Part shown: one piece after another, positions 1 through 7,827 of the stretch
Numbering within the stretch: the stretch's first letter is position 1
Layout: each line of letters opens with the position of its first letter
Assembly (NCBI GenBank): GCA_002368155.1
Contig: AP018180.1
Coordinates: forward strand, 4,449,380-4,513,379
Direction: 5' to 3'
Source of the DNA: Nostoc carneum NIES-2107
Lineage (GTDB): Bacteria > Cyanobacteriota > Cyanobacteriia > Cyanobacteriales > Nostocaceae
Length of the DNA stretch: 64,000 bases
Translations under genes and position numbers: made by a program
Notes under the pieces: model-generated
Told to the model about the DNA's origin: nothing
Databases searched by the model: none
What the model saw: the letters and a program-made list of their open reading frames with translations, nothing else

Positions 1-1029
1 ACTGTAAATAAGCGTTTTCCCTTGACAATTAGTCGTGGGACAACAGCACAGACCACGAATGTATGGGTGAGTATTTCCCAAGATGGGATTGAAGGCTGGG
101 GAGAAGCGTCACCATTTGGTGTAGGTAATCATTCGCAATCAACAGAGAAAATCAAAGAAGCTTTACAAGAAATTGCACCTATTTTGCAACCTTTCAGCCC
201 ATTGCAAAAGCAGCAAGTTGAGCAAGCTTTAATCTCCGCACAAGCTCCTTCTGCAGTGAGAGCCGCAGTGGATATGGCAATGCACGATTGGCTAGGTAAG
301 CTTGTAGGTCTACCACTGTGGCAACTTTGGGGACTTGATCGCCATCTGATAGTGCCTACCTCAGTTACCATTGGCATCAACTCACCAGCAGCAGCCAAAG
401 CTAGGGCGCGGGACTGGTTAGAGTTTACCGATGTTCGTGTTTTCAAGGTGAAGTTAGGTAGTCCGGATGGCATAGATGCAGATCGGAAAATGTTCTTAGC
501 AGTCCGTGAGGAAGCATCGAATTTGGAATTTTTTGTTGATGCTAATGGTGGTTGGAGTTTGCCAGATGCGATCGCCATGACTAGTTGGTTAGCGGATTTA
601 GGTATAAAGTATGTAGAGCAGCCACTACCACGGGGACAGGAACAAAGTTTAGCAGAATTAAAAGCGCGATCGCCTCTGCCGATATTTGTCGATGAAAGTT
701 GCTTTACCAGCACCGATATTCCCCAACTAGCAAACTATGTAGATGGCATTAATATCAAACTCATGAAATCGGGAGGCTTAACAGAGGCAATGCGAATGGT
801 ACATACTGCAAAAGCCTATGGTTTACAAGTGATGTTTGGTTGCTATTCTGATAGTTCGTTAGCTAATACAGCCGCAGCACAGCTGGCTCCCTTGGCTGAT
901 TATTTAGATTTAGACAGTCATCTCAACCTCATCAACGATCCTTTTACAGGTGCATTGATCAAAGAAGGAAGAGTTTTGCCCAACGATTTACCAGGTTTGG
1001 GGGTACAACACAGTGCGTCTGCCACTTAA
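1..1029 (+). CDS. Dipeptide / N-acyl amino acid epimerase, enolase superfamily (5' end outside window)
   Basis: This is an enolase-superfamily racemase of the L-Ala-D/L-Glu epimerase (YcjG/DgcA) type. The reading frame is open from base 1, so the N-terminus lies outside the window; a TTG at 22 is only an internal codon. The visible protein has the family signature in order: FKVK with the two-base lysines, VDANGGW and VEQPLP carrying the first two metal ligands, VDES carrying the third, then INIKLMKSGG with the opposite-face lysine, and LDLDSH near the end. All catalytic residues are present. It overlaps the next gene by 17 bases, which suggests translational coupling. The exact substrate (Ala-Glu dipeptide from murein, or N-acetyl-glutamate) is inference. 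Confidence 0.88.
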   Translation, partial: TVNKRFPLTISRGTTAQTTNVWVSISQDGIEGWGEASPFGVGNHSQSTEKIKEALQEIAPILQPFSPLQKQQVEQALISAQAPSAVRAAVDMAMHDWLGKLVGLPLWQLWGLDRHLIVPTSVTIGINSPAAAKARARDWLEFTDVRVFKVKLGSPDGIDADRKMFLAVREEASNLEFFVDANGGWSLPDAIAMTSWLADLGIKYVEQPLPRGQEQSLAELKARSPLPIFVDESCFTSTDIPQLANYVDGINIKLMKSGGLTEAMRMVHTAKAYGLQVMFGCYSDSSLANTAAAQLAPLADYLDLDSHLNLINDPFTGALIKEGRVLPNDLPGLGVQHSASAT

Positions 1030-2059
1030 TCAACGAATTGCTATTTTGCTACATGAGGGAACTGCTGGCACCCAGGGGAAAACTGGGTTGTCGATTTTAC
1101 GCTATAGTGAAGCCCCTATAGTAGCTGTCATTGATCGCGACTGTGCAGGAAAATCTCTATCAGCAATCACAGGTATCAAACGTGATGTCCCGATTGTGGA
1201 GTCAGTAGCTGCATCTCTAGAATATCAGCCGCAAGTTTTGGTAATTGGCATAGCCCCTAAAGGTGGTGCCGTACCAGATGATTATTGGCATGAAATCAAA
1301 GATGCCCTACAAGCGGGAATGTCTCTAGTCAATGGCTTACATACCCCATTGGCAACAATGCCAGAGTTAAATGCACTACTAAAACCAGGACAAATAATTT
1401 GGGATGTCCGCAAAGAACCGCCGAATTTAGGTGTTGCTGGTGGGTTGGCGCGCACCCTTCCCTGTCGGCGGGTGTTAACAGTAGGAACTGACATGGCGAT
1501 CGGTAAGATGTCAACAAGCTTAGAACTGCATTGGGCAGCAAAACGGCGGGGATGGCGTTCTAAGTTTTTGGCAACAGGTCAAACTGGCGTAATGTTAGAA
1601 GGCGATGGTATCCCTCTGGATGCCGTGCGGGTAGACTTTGCGGCTGGTGCAGTGGAACAAATGCTGATGCGCTACGGCAAAAACTACGACATTGTCCATG
1701 TAGAAGGACAAGGTTCCTTATTGCATCCCGGCTCAACTGCCACTTTACCTTTGATTCGTGGTTCCCAACCGACGCAATTAATCCTTGTACATAAAGTAGG
1801 ACAAACCCATGTCCGCAATCATCCCCACGTACCCATTCCGCCTTTACCAGAAGTGATTCGGTTGTATGAAACTGTAGCTAGTGCGGCTGGTGCCTTTGCC
1901 CCTGTGCCTGTTGTAGGTATAGCACTGAACACAGCCCATTTGGATGAAGCGGCAGCCAAAGATGCGATCGCCCAAACGAGCAAAGAAACTGGGCTACCCT
2001 GCACTGATGTAGTACGTTTTGATGCAAACTTACTATTGAATGCTGTGATGAAAAGCTAA
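1013..2059 (+). CDS. DUF1611 family protein, DgcN-like (P-loop)
   Basis: This 348-residue protein belongs to the DUF1611 family. It has a Rossmann-like N-terminal half and a P-loop-like stretch, VGTDMAIGKMS, near residue 160, followed by GQTGVM and VHVEGQGSL motifs typical of the family. Some family members (DgcN) are described as D-glutamate N-acetyltransferases acting with an enolase-type racemase (DgcA). The gene starts with GTG inside the end of the upstream epimerase gene, after a GGGGG-rich stretch that can serve as ribosome binding site. The fused neighbourhood supports a two-enzyme module for D/L amino acid interconversion. The activity in cyanobacteria is not established. Confidence 0.82.
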   Translation: MRLPLNQRIAILLHEGTAGTQGKTGLSILRYSEAPIVAVIDRDCAGKSLSAITGIKRDVPIVESVAASLEYQPQVLVIGIAPKGGAVPDDYWHEIKDALQAGMSLVNGLHTPLATMPELNALLKPGQIIWDVRKEPPNLGVAGGLARTLPCRRVLTVGTDMAIGKMSTSLELHWAAKRRGWRSKFLATGQTGVMLEGDGIPLDAVRVDFAAGAVEQMLMRYGKNYDIVHVEGQGSLLHPGSTATLPLIRGSQPTQLILVHKVGQTHVRNHPHVPIPPLPEVIRLYETVASAAGAFAPVPVVGIALNTAHLDEAAAKDAIAQTSKETGLPCTDVVRFDANLLLNAVMKS

Positions 2060-2090
2060 CTTTGCTGTGGCGAACAACCAAGACATTTAT

Positions 2091-2121
2091 CAACTTGCTA
2101 TTGACAGTAAGTTGATTTTTT
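2091..2121 (+). terminator. Rho-independent terminator after the DUF1611 gene
   Basis: A 9-bp stem (2091-2099 with 2106-2114, one G-T pair) with a six-base loop is followed by A and a run of six or more T. It lies 32 bases after the DUF1611 stop codon and would end the two-gene transcript. Confidence 0.65.
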
Positions 2122-2236
2122 ATGATTTATGATATGTATATATTCCAATAATTCTGGCGATTGTTTTTCCTGATTTTAAGTTAGCTTTTCATAGCAAAAT
2201 CCGCTTTTCTAATCTCTAAGATTTAGAGCTATTTTC

Positions 2237-2482
2237 ATGAATAAAACCCCACGCATTAATATACCTGTCGAAGTAAGAAATTATGTTTTTCAACGCGATA
2301 AATATCAATGCCAAAGTTGTGGTAAAACTGCTTTAGAAACTGACCTGACTATTGACCATATTATACCTCTGTCGCGTGGTGGGCAAAATGATATGAGCAA
2401 TCTCCAAACTCTATGCAATATTTGCAACCAGAAAAAATCAAATAACATTGACTTGCGCTTTAGGCGTAATTTTGACTTATAA
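2237..2482 (+). CDS. Small HNH endonuclease
   Basis: The 81-residue protein is a minimal HNH nuclease domain. A zinc-binding CQSCGK pair near residue 25 is followed by the core DHIIPLSRGG (His-Asn-His type beta-beta-alpha metal fold), then LQTLCNICNQKKS with the second cysteine pair and the terminal basic N-x-K. All four zinc cysteines and the catalytic histidine are present, so it should be active. Short stand-alone proteins of this kind are common in cyanobacteria and their role (mobile-element nuclease, restriction, or repair) is mostly unknown. It sits about 250 bases from the end of an IS110 element on the other strand, but no link between them is seen. Confidence 0.85.
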   Translation: MNKTPRINIPVEVRNYVFQRDKYQCQSCGKTALETDLTIDHIIPLSRGGQNDMSNLQTLCNICNQKKSNNIDLRFRRNFDL

Positions 2483-2733
2483 AATAAAAACCATCTTTTT
2501 TTAAAGAGGGATAGTAAAAACTCAAAATTATTGACATATCCAATCACTAGATGCGTTTTGACATATACAGCAGTTTGCAACTAAATGAGGTACACAAACA
2601 ACTAAAGAATTAAAGATAAACATTCTTTTTCTACCTCCTGACTTGAAAATCAAACTTTGGCTAAAAACCAAGAAGGATATGTGGCTGAAGTCGTTCAATG
2701 ACGACAGCCTAAACTGAAACATTAATTATGGGT

Positions 2734-3381
2734 TTAACTTGTAACTGGAACAGGCTCAAGATTAACTTGATAACCAAGCTTTTCTAAGCGTTTAACCAAG
2801 CGTTTCTTGACACTTTCCGGTCGTTGTTTGTCAAAATAATCAGCTCCTAAATCTTTATAAGGTTCTTGGCGCGATATCAGATGGTAGGCGATCGTTAAAA
2901 TAGAGTGTGCAACTGCAACGGCAGCACGTTTTTTACCCCTTCGCCCGCTAAGTAGGCGATACTGAGCAGCAAGATAAGTCTTGGTACGAGCTAGAGCATG
3001 AGCAGCTTGAACCAGAATCGTTCGTAAGGAACGATTACCTTTACGGGTACTGGTTGAAAGCGTTTTTCCACCACTTTCATAATTTCCAGGAGCAAGACCA
3101 GCCCAAGCAGCCAAATGTTGAGCGCTGGGGAAACGGCTCATATCGATGCCAATTTCGGAGACAATAATCTCCGCAGTTCGGCGTGCGATACCTGGTATTG
3201 TGTCAACTAACTCAACCGCTTTCTCAAAAGGGCGGCAATATTCCTCAATTTGTTGGTCGAAACATTTAATTGTTTCGTCTATACTATCGATTTGACACAG
3301 TAACTGGGCAAGAATAAATCGTTGATGAGGGCGAACTCTACCGTCAAGTGCTTGAATCAGTAAATCATGCTTTTTTCGCAT
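2734..3381 (-). CDS. IS110 family transposase, C-terminal part (frameshifted)
   Basis: This 215-residue frame encodes the C-terminal Transposase_20 half of an IS110-type recombinase. It has the helix-hairpin-helix TIPGIARRTAEII, then FPSAQHLAAWAGLAPGNYES and the STRKGNRSLRTILVQAAH block carrying the catalytic serine region. It begins at an ATG that corresponds to the internal MRKKHDLL segment of full-length IS110 transposases, and lies in the -1 frame relative to the N-terminal part at 3357-3968, overlapping it by 25 bases. The two parts together would give the usual length of about 410 residues. Either the element is inactivated, or ribosomes slip on the A6 run at the junction, or the C-terminal part is made separately. 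Confidence 0.85.
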   Translation of the reverse strand: MRKKHDLLIQALDGRVRPHQRFILAQLLCQIDSIDETIKCFDQQIEEYCRPFEKAVELVDTIPGIARRTAEIIVSEIGIDMSRFPSAQHLAAWAGLAPGNYESGGKTLSTSTRKGNRSLRTILVQAAHALARTKTYLAAQYRLLSGRRGKKRAAVAVAHSILTIAYHLISRQEPYKDLGADYFDKQRPESVKKRLVKRLEKLGYQVNLEPVPVTS

Positions 3382-3968
3382 GGAACATTCGCTAAGTCCG
3401 CCATGAGTTCGGGACTAGCGCTACCCTCAACGATCGCAGCTAGCATTGCTCGTCCAGATACACCCATCACATCGCTCTTCACTGAGGCAAGTTTAATATT
3501 GGCAGCTTCAAGCACTTTTTGGACTCGATTCACCAAATTGACTCGTTCTCGAATAAAATTGCTACGATGGCGAGTTAAGTCTCGCAAATCTCTTTGTTCG
3601 ATTGGGGGAATAAAACTCGGACGTAACAACCCATGCTGTAGTAGTTCGGCAATCCATTGTGAGTCTTTGATGTCTGTTTTGCGTCCTGGTACCGCTTTTA
3701 TGTGGCGGGCATTGACTAACATAACTTCAAAATTACCTTCCAGGATGTTAAATACAGGTCGCCAGTACTCTCCAGTACTTTCCATCGCTACATGAGTGCA
3801 ACCGTGACTTGTCAACCAGTCAGAAAGTTTTAACAAGTCCTTGGTCATAGTGGTGAATGTACATATTTCCTTATGCCATCCTCCCGAAGACTTTGGGATA
3901 ATTGCACAAGCTACCACTGTCTTTTTGTGTACGTCCAAACCTGCACTATGCTTATAGACTACCTGCAT
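3357..3968 (-). CDS. IS110 family transposase, N-terminal DEDD part (frameshifted)
   Basis: This 203-residue frame encodes the DEDD (RuvC-like) catalytic domain of an IS110 transposase. Visible acidic motifs are GLDVHKK near residue 11, AMESTGEYW near residue 61, and GRKTDIKDSQW near residue 95. From about residue 197 the frame leaves the family sequence (after MADLANVP) and stops; the family sequence continues in the -1 frame. A run of six A at the junction (minus strand, about 3367-3376) makes either a one-base deletion or -1 slippage possible. The reading direction is away from a long non-coding block at 3969-4200. Confidence 0.87.
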   Translation of the reverse strand: MQVVYKHSAGLDVHKKTVVACAIIPKSSGGWHKEICTFTTMTKDLLKLSDWLTSHGCTHVAMESTGEYWRPVFNILEGNFEVMLVNARHIKAVPGRKTDIKDSQWIAELLQHGLLRPSFIPPIEQRDLRDLTRHRSNFIRERVNLVNRVQKVLEAANIKLASVKSDVMGVSGRAMLAAIVEGSASPELMADLANVPCEKSMIY

Positions 3969-4200
3969 AAAACCTTACTACACAAAAATGTATCAAATCG
4001 ATAGGGGGCTAATACGTGGATACTTCTTGCGGTCGATTCTGACTTGCGTGCTTACCGACACTGTATATAGCTCGGTAGCGACAATTGGCGATGCCTCTGA
4101 GTATCCGGGTTAGACTGCCTCGCAGGCTAAATCTGCTCTACTGAAGGACAACCTCGTTTGTATCAACCTTAAGTGGAAGCTACCACATTTTCATGCATGG
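3969..4200 (-). ncRNA. Candidate IS110 bridge RNA region
   Basis: IS110 elements carry a structured guide (bridge) RNA in the non-coding end next to the transposase start. Here about 230 bases without a gene lie directly upstream of the start codon. They contain a hairpin TACCGA/TCGGTA (4053-4058 with 4072-4077, 13-base loop) and a second GCCT/AGGC hairpin (4117-4120 with 4124-4127). The position and internal-loop architecture fit, but no covariance or expression data were available, and exact RNA ends are unknown. Confidence 0.4.
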
Positions 4201-4349
4201 CGGTGAAATTTTTTTCATTGGGACTGCCTCCTGCCTCAAAAGGGGTCAATCTGTACCTCATGCACTTGAAATATGCTGTAATTCTCCCCTTGCCGCCTGC
4301 TGTCTATGTGTAGCTTTTTTTTTGGAGAATTGGTATAAATTTACTGCCC

Positions 4350-4386
4350 AATAAAAAATCAAGGCGCAGCTATTAGCTGTGCCTTG
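4350..4386 (-). terminator. Rho-independent terminator of the secreted-protein gene
   Basis: An 11-bp stem (4361-4371 with 4375-4385, one G-T pair) with loop ATT is followed, on the minus strand, by a T6 run (plus-strand A run at 4353-4358). It lies about 35 bases after the stop codon of the minus-strand gene that ends at 4420. Confidence 0.75.
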
Positions 4387-4419
4387 GCTCCCTTATAACG
4401 ATGAAATCAGTTTTTAACG

Positions 4420-5139
4420 TTACCTAGCGGATACAGAATTAATTAATGGCAACAATATTGACTGAATAGCTGTTAGTTCAGGTGGTGGGTTATTCAAAAA
4501 CTGTGCAGAGCTATTATTAATCAAATTGTTATAAGCATTGCGTGCAATCAGCAATTGAATTGCATTGAGTCCACCATCTGCCGCAACTTTTTTACCCCGG
4601 TTACCCTCTAATAGACCTTGCAGACTGTTAGCTAGTTGCTGAACCTGCTCAAGTGTGGGGCCACCCTCAACACTACTTAATGCTTTTGTAATTTGCTCAG
4701 TAGCTGTATTTTTTTGCCCACCTCTTGATTGTATGAGAACACTAAGTAAAGTCTGCTGTGTAGCTGAAGGTATCGATTGCCCTGTTTGTGAAGTTAAGCT
4801 ATTTGTATTCAGCTGATTGAAGATGTTAAGTGCAGTTTGATTGAGAGCAAATTGAAGAGAAGACTTAGCAAATACTGCTCTTTGAATATTTAAATTTCGC
4901 CCTACAGCTGGGGTAGTTATAGAACCACTGCTAAAGTCGGTGGTTGTTCCTACTGCTGTAGGAGCAGGATTTTGGTTAAAAGTACCACCTGTGATGTCAC
5001 CAGTTGTCACAATAACACCTGTAACATCTGTTTGCCCATTATATTGGGCAGAAGCTGGCTGCGATGTTTGGCAAGTTATGAAAGCTAATGCAAAAGTAAA
5101 GCCGAGACCTAGATGAAATGGAAATTGTTTAATATTCAT
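4420..5139 (-). CDS. Secreted protein of unknown function
   Basis: The protein is about 239 residues if started at the ATG at 5139 (MNIKQFPF). That start gives a clean Sec signal peptide with a hydrophobic core (LGLGFTFALAFI) and a likely cleavage after PASA. An upstream in-frame TTG at 5178 would add 13 residues and overlap the preceding gene, so I prefer the ATG. The mature part begins with a Gly/Thr-rich segment and then consists of helices rich in Gln, Leu and Asn, with no domain I recognise. It follows the SLH-domain gene closely on the same strand (23 bases apart) and ends at a strong terminator, so the two are probably co-transcribed envelope proteins. Confidence 0.7.
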   Translation of the reverse strand: MNIKQFPFHLGLGFTFALAFITCQTSQPASAQYNGQTDVTGVIVTTGDITGGTFNQNPAPTAVGTTTDFSSGSITTPAVGRNLNIQRAVFAKSSLQFALNQTALNIFNQLNTNSLTSQTGQSIPSATQQTLLSVLIQSRGGQKNTATEQITKALSSVEGGPTLEQVQQLANSLQGLLEGNRGKKVAADGGLNAIQLLIARNAYNNLINNSSAQFLNNPPPELTAIQSILLPLINSVSAR

Positions 5140-5161
5140 GATTTTGTTGATGTCAATGAAT

Positions 5162-7048
5162 TTAGAAAGAATAGCCAAAACCCACGCCTAGAATAAATCT
5201 AGCACCATCACCAGCATTGCCTGTAATATCAGCTACGGCTGGAGTAATTACCAGTGGAAAATTTCGGAAAGGGGCAATGGAAGTACCTATTGTTAAATCT
5301 TGACCAGTCCAGTCTGCAATTAGGGATATCGGTTCAATTACTCTTAATCCCACACTGCCAAACACATTCACAGAGTCTATGCCTTGTTGTACATCCCTTT
5401 CGGAGCGGAAACGACCACCCCCTAAACCTACAGATACCGTAACGGAGCTAAATGGTTTAGTACTATCGTTTTGCAACGGAAAGACTTTACTAACAACACC
5501 ATAGACACTGCTACCACCATCAGGAGAACCAAATGTAATTGCATTCTCTACCCCAAAAGCGATCGCCATATCATTGGACAATAAACGATGGAGCTTAAAG
5601 CTCACACCACCATTGTCGAAAAAGCCCTGCCGGAAAGTAGAAAAAGAAGAAACAGCAACTTCTAAACCTACTATTCGCCGTTCTCCTAGACCAAACCCAA
5701 ACACCAATCCACCATCATCTGTGCTGACAAAGCGTGTCCTAGATTGATAACTAGCACCAGCGAAGAAATCACCAAATTGTGCGCCGAAGGCAGTAGGACT
5801 GGTCAAAGATGAGCCTGGAACACTGACGATTCTTGATGAGAGGGCCCGCAATTGTTCTGAGGGTAATGATGGCAGCAGAAAACTTTGGCGTAACTGTTCA
5901 ACGTCTGGTGTCTGTTGAGCAGTATTTTCTGATGGTTTATAGCCTACGATATACTGAGTTGCAGTATTAGAGGCGGTAAGTTCTGGAGCAGTTCCATTCT
6001 TGACTAAAGCTTGATAGATAAACGCTGCTACTTCTGCTCTGGTGGCGACTTGATTAGGATTGAGAATCTGTACATTGGGATAATTGACAATTAAAAGACT
6101 CTCAGTAGCAGCAGAGACTTGTTGCAGCGCATAATCAGGAATTTGAGCCGCATCCTGAAAATAGGTGTTCAAAACTGTTGATGCTGGCGTAGTGGTAGAA
6201 AGATTCAGACCACTAACCAGCGCTACCAATGCTTGAACACGAGGGATATTTTGGTCAGGCTTAAAGACATTACCAGGATAGCCTTGTAGAAAACCTGTCT
6301 GATAAGCTGTTTCAATTGCATTTTTGCCCCAATAATTAGCAGGTAGGTCTACAAATTCAATTGCATTGCGGACAGGAGCTTTCTGAAAAGCTTTCTGAAG
6401 CATGGCTGCAAATTGAGCGCGTGTTACTGGTTCGTCTGGACGGAAAGTGCCATCAGGAAAACCTTGAATTATCCCTCGTTGGTTGAGAAGTTCAATAAAA
6501 CTTTGGGCCCAATTGCCTTGAATGTCTGATAACGTTGTCTGCTGAGCAATTTGAGTCTGGTTGTGTGGAATCTGCAGCTGTTTTCCCTGGAATCTTCTGC
6601 CCTGTTCCATTTGACGAGACAGGGATTCTACTAATCGATCGGATTTAGTAGTCTGTTTTGCCAAAGCATCTGTCTTTGGAGATGTTACCAAGTTTGGTCT
6701 TAAGTCTGCATTGGGTTTGGCGCTAATGTTAGAACTAGCTAGAGATGCTTGTGGGCTTTGCGAAGAACTGAATTCAACATTGGGATGGCTATCTTCTAAA
6801 GCTACTTTTCCCCAATCTATATTCTGCTGTGTAACACTCCTGAGAGCAGCAGGATGCTCTTGTGGTTTCTCGGCTGCAGTTGATTCGTTATTGGGATTGT
6901 CAGTTACTAGCCTGTCTTCAGCCGCAGCAGAATGCGTTGACATAGATGTAGACAACAAAAGACCAGTTACTAAGGTTATTCCTAAGCTCAAGAACTTAGG
7001 CTGAAGTTTGTTGAGTAATAATATACTTAAGGCTTTTTCTCTTAACAC
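5162..7048 (-). CDS. SLH-domain envelope protein with beta-rich C-terminal domain
   Basis: This 628-residue protein starts with GTG at 7048, preceded at good distance by GAGG. A signal peptide spans about residues 1-42 (SILLL, GITLVTGLLLS, cleavage near SAAA). Residues 43-170 are low-complexity and Ser/Gln rich. Three SLH repeats follow at about 174-217, 231-278 and 296-345 (motifs GNWAQSFI, GFPDGTFRPD, TRAEVAAF), which bind peptidoglycan-linked polymers. The last 210 residues are Gly-rich alternating strands ending in FGYSF, a terminal Phe as in outer-membrane barrels. It is therefore probably anchored between wall and outer membrane. It lacks the typical OprB/Som porin domain that I would recognise. 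Confidence 0.78.
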   Translation of the reverse strand: MLREKALSILLLNKLQPKFLSLGITLVTGLLLSTSMSTHSAAAEDRLVTDNPNNESTAAEKPQEHPAALRSVTQQNIDWGKVALEDSHPNVEFSSSQSPQASLASSNISAKPNADLRPNLVTSPKTDALAKQTTKSDRLVESLSRQMEQGRRFQGKQLQIPHNQTQIAQQTTLSDIQGNWAQSFIELLNQRGIIQGFPDGTFRPDEPVTRAQFAAMLQKAFQKAPVRNAIEFVDLPANYWGKNAIETAYQTGFLQGYPGNVFKPDQNIPRVQALVALVSGLNLSTTTPASTVLNTYFQDAAQIPDYALQQVSAATESLLIVNYPNVQILNPNQVATRAEVAAFIYQALVKNGTAPELTASNTATQYIVGYKPSENTAQQTPDVEQLRQSFLLPSLPSEQLRALSSRIVSVPGSSLTSPTAFGAQFGDFFAGASYQSRTRFVSTDDGGLVFGFGLGERRIVGLEVAVSSFSTFRQGFFDNGGVSFKLHRLLSNDMAIAFGVENAITFGSPDGGSSVYGVVSKVFPLQNDSTKPFSSVTVSVGLGGGRFRSERDVQQGIDSVNVFGSVGLRVIEPISLIADWTGQDLTIGTSIAPFRNFPLVITPAVADITGNAGDGARFILGVGFGYSF

Positions 7049-7827
7049 AGTAAAATCCTCACACTAAGGCAATAAACATAACACTCTACCAAGGTTGATT
7101 CATCCTATAGCAAAGTATTTATAAAGACAAGGTAAAGTAGACTAATTTTGCTACACGGAACAGACAAAATTAGCCAAAAGCTAAAATCTACAAGGTTTAT
7201 AGATTTTGCTGAGAAGATCGATAGTTTTTTAATCTGACAAAATTAACGTTTTGAAATATTTTTTGTTATTCACAGTTAACCGTATTATTACTAGTACTAA
7301 ATAATTCACAGCAAAATAAATTAAGTACTTTCATACTTAAGTATTTTGTTACGAACTTTGGGTTTAATGAACTTTTGAAAGGGTGAAGAGTTGAAGCAAC
7401 CTGTAGTATTGGGTAGATGAGCCGTTCTTATGTGTGAGTGCAGCTCATAGGCAAGTCACTATTCAGTTATAATCGCAAAATTATTGAATGCCAATGCTAT
7501 TTAAAATTCCTGAAATACTGATAAATAGGTGGTTAATAGTATCTTGTATTCAAAAAATCACCAGTTTGTGGCTGGAAATTTACTCTAGAAACTGAAGGTA
7601 AAGCCTGGCAAGATTGTAATTGCGATCGCTTGTCACAAGTGTGTAACCCATCACTATTAATTAATACATAGGACACACGTAGGCAGATAATTTGAATTTC
7701 ATGATGTACTCCCATAGCAAAGCAAGCTACACCAATGGTGTAGCCTATACAGCAGAAAACAGGACTTTAGCCTTAAAAATCTAGCCTAAGCCCTGTCTAG
7801 TAATGCCTAAGCTTTACTACAAAAAGT
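7049..7827. other. Intergenic region, 0.8 kb, AT-rich
   Basis: No convincing gene is seen. It must hold the promoter of the SLH-protein gene near 7050-7200. A perfect hairpin GCTACACC/GGTGTAGC (7726-7733 with 7737-7744) lies 80 bases beyond the end of the ATP-grasp gene and may terminate it. A 60-codon open frame at 7533-7715 has no ribosome binding site or recognisable similarity. Confidence 0.5.

Larger units (their letters stand above)
2734..4200 (-). mobile_element. IS110-family insertion sequence (ends approximate)
   Basis: The element comprises the frameshifted transposase and its non-coding flank upstream of the transposase start. IS110 elements lack long terminal inverted repeats, so the outer ends cannot be fixed by eye; the coordinates given are the stop codon of the transposase and an estimated far end. 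A long non-coding segment before the transposase is the arrangement of the IS110 subgroup; in IS1111 elements it follows the transposase. Confidence 0.6.

Noticed and set aside
129-713. 194-codon minus-strand frame inside the epimerase gene
   Set aside because: The epimerase is certain on the plus strand, and the minus-strand product has no recognisable motif.
7533-7715. 60-codon minus-strand frame
   Set aside because: No ribosome binding site, no motif, and no support from neighbours.
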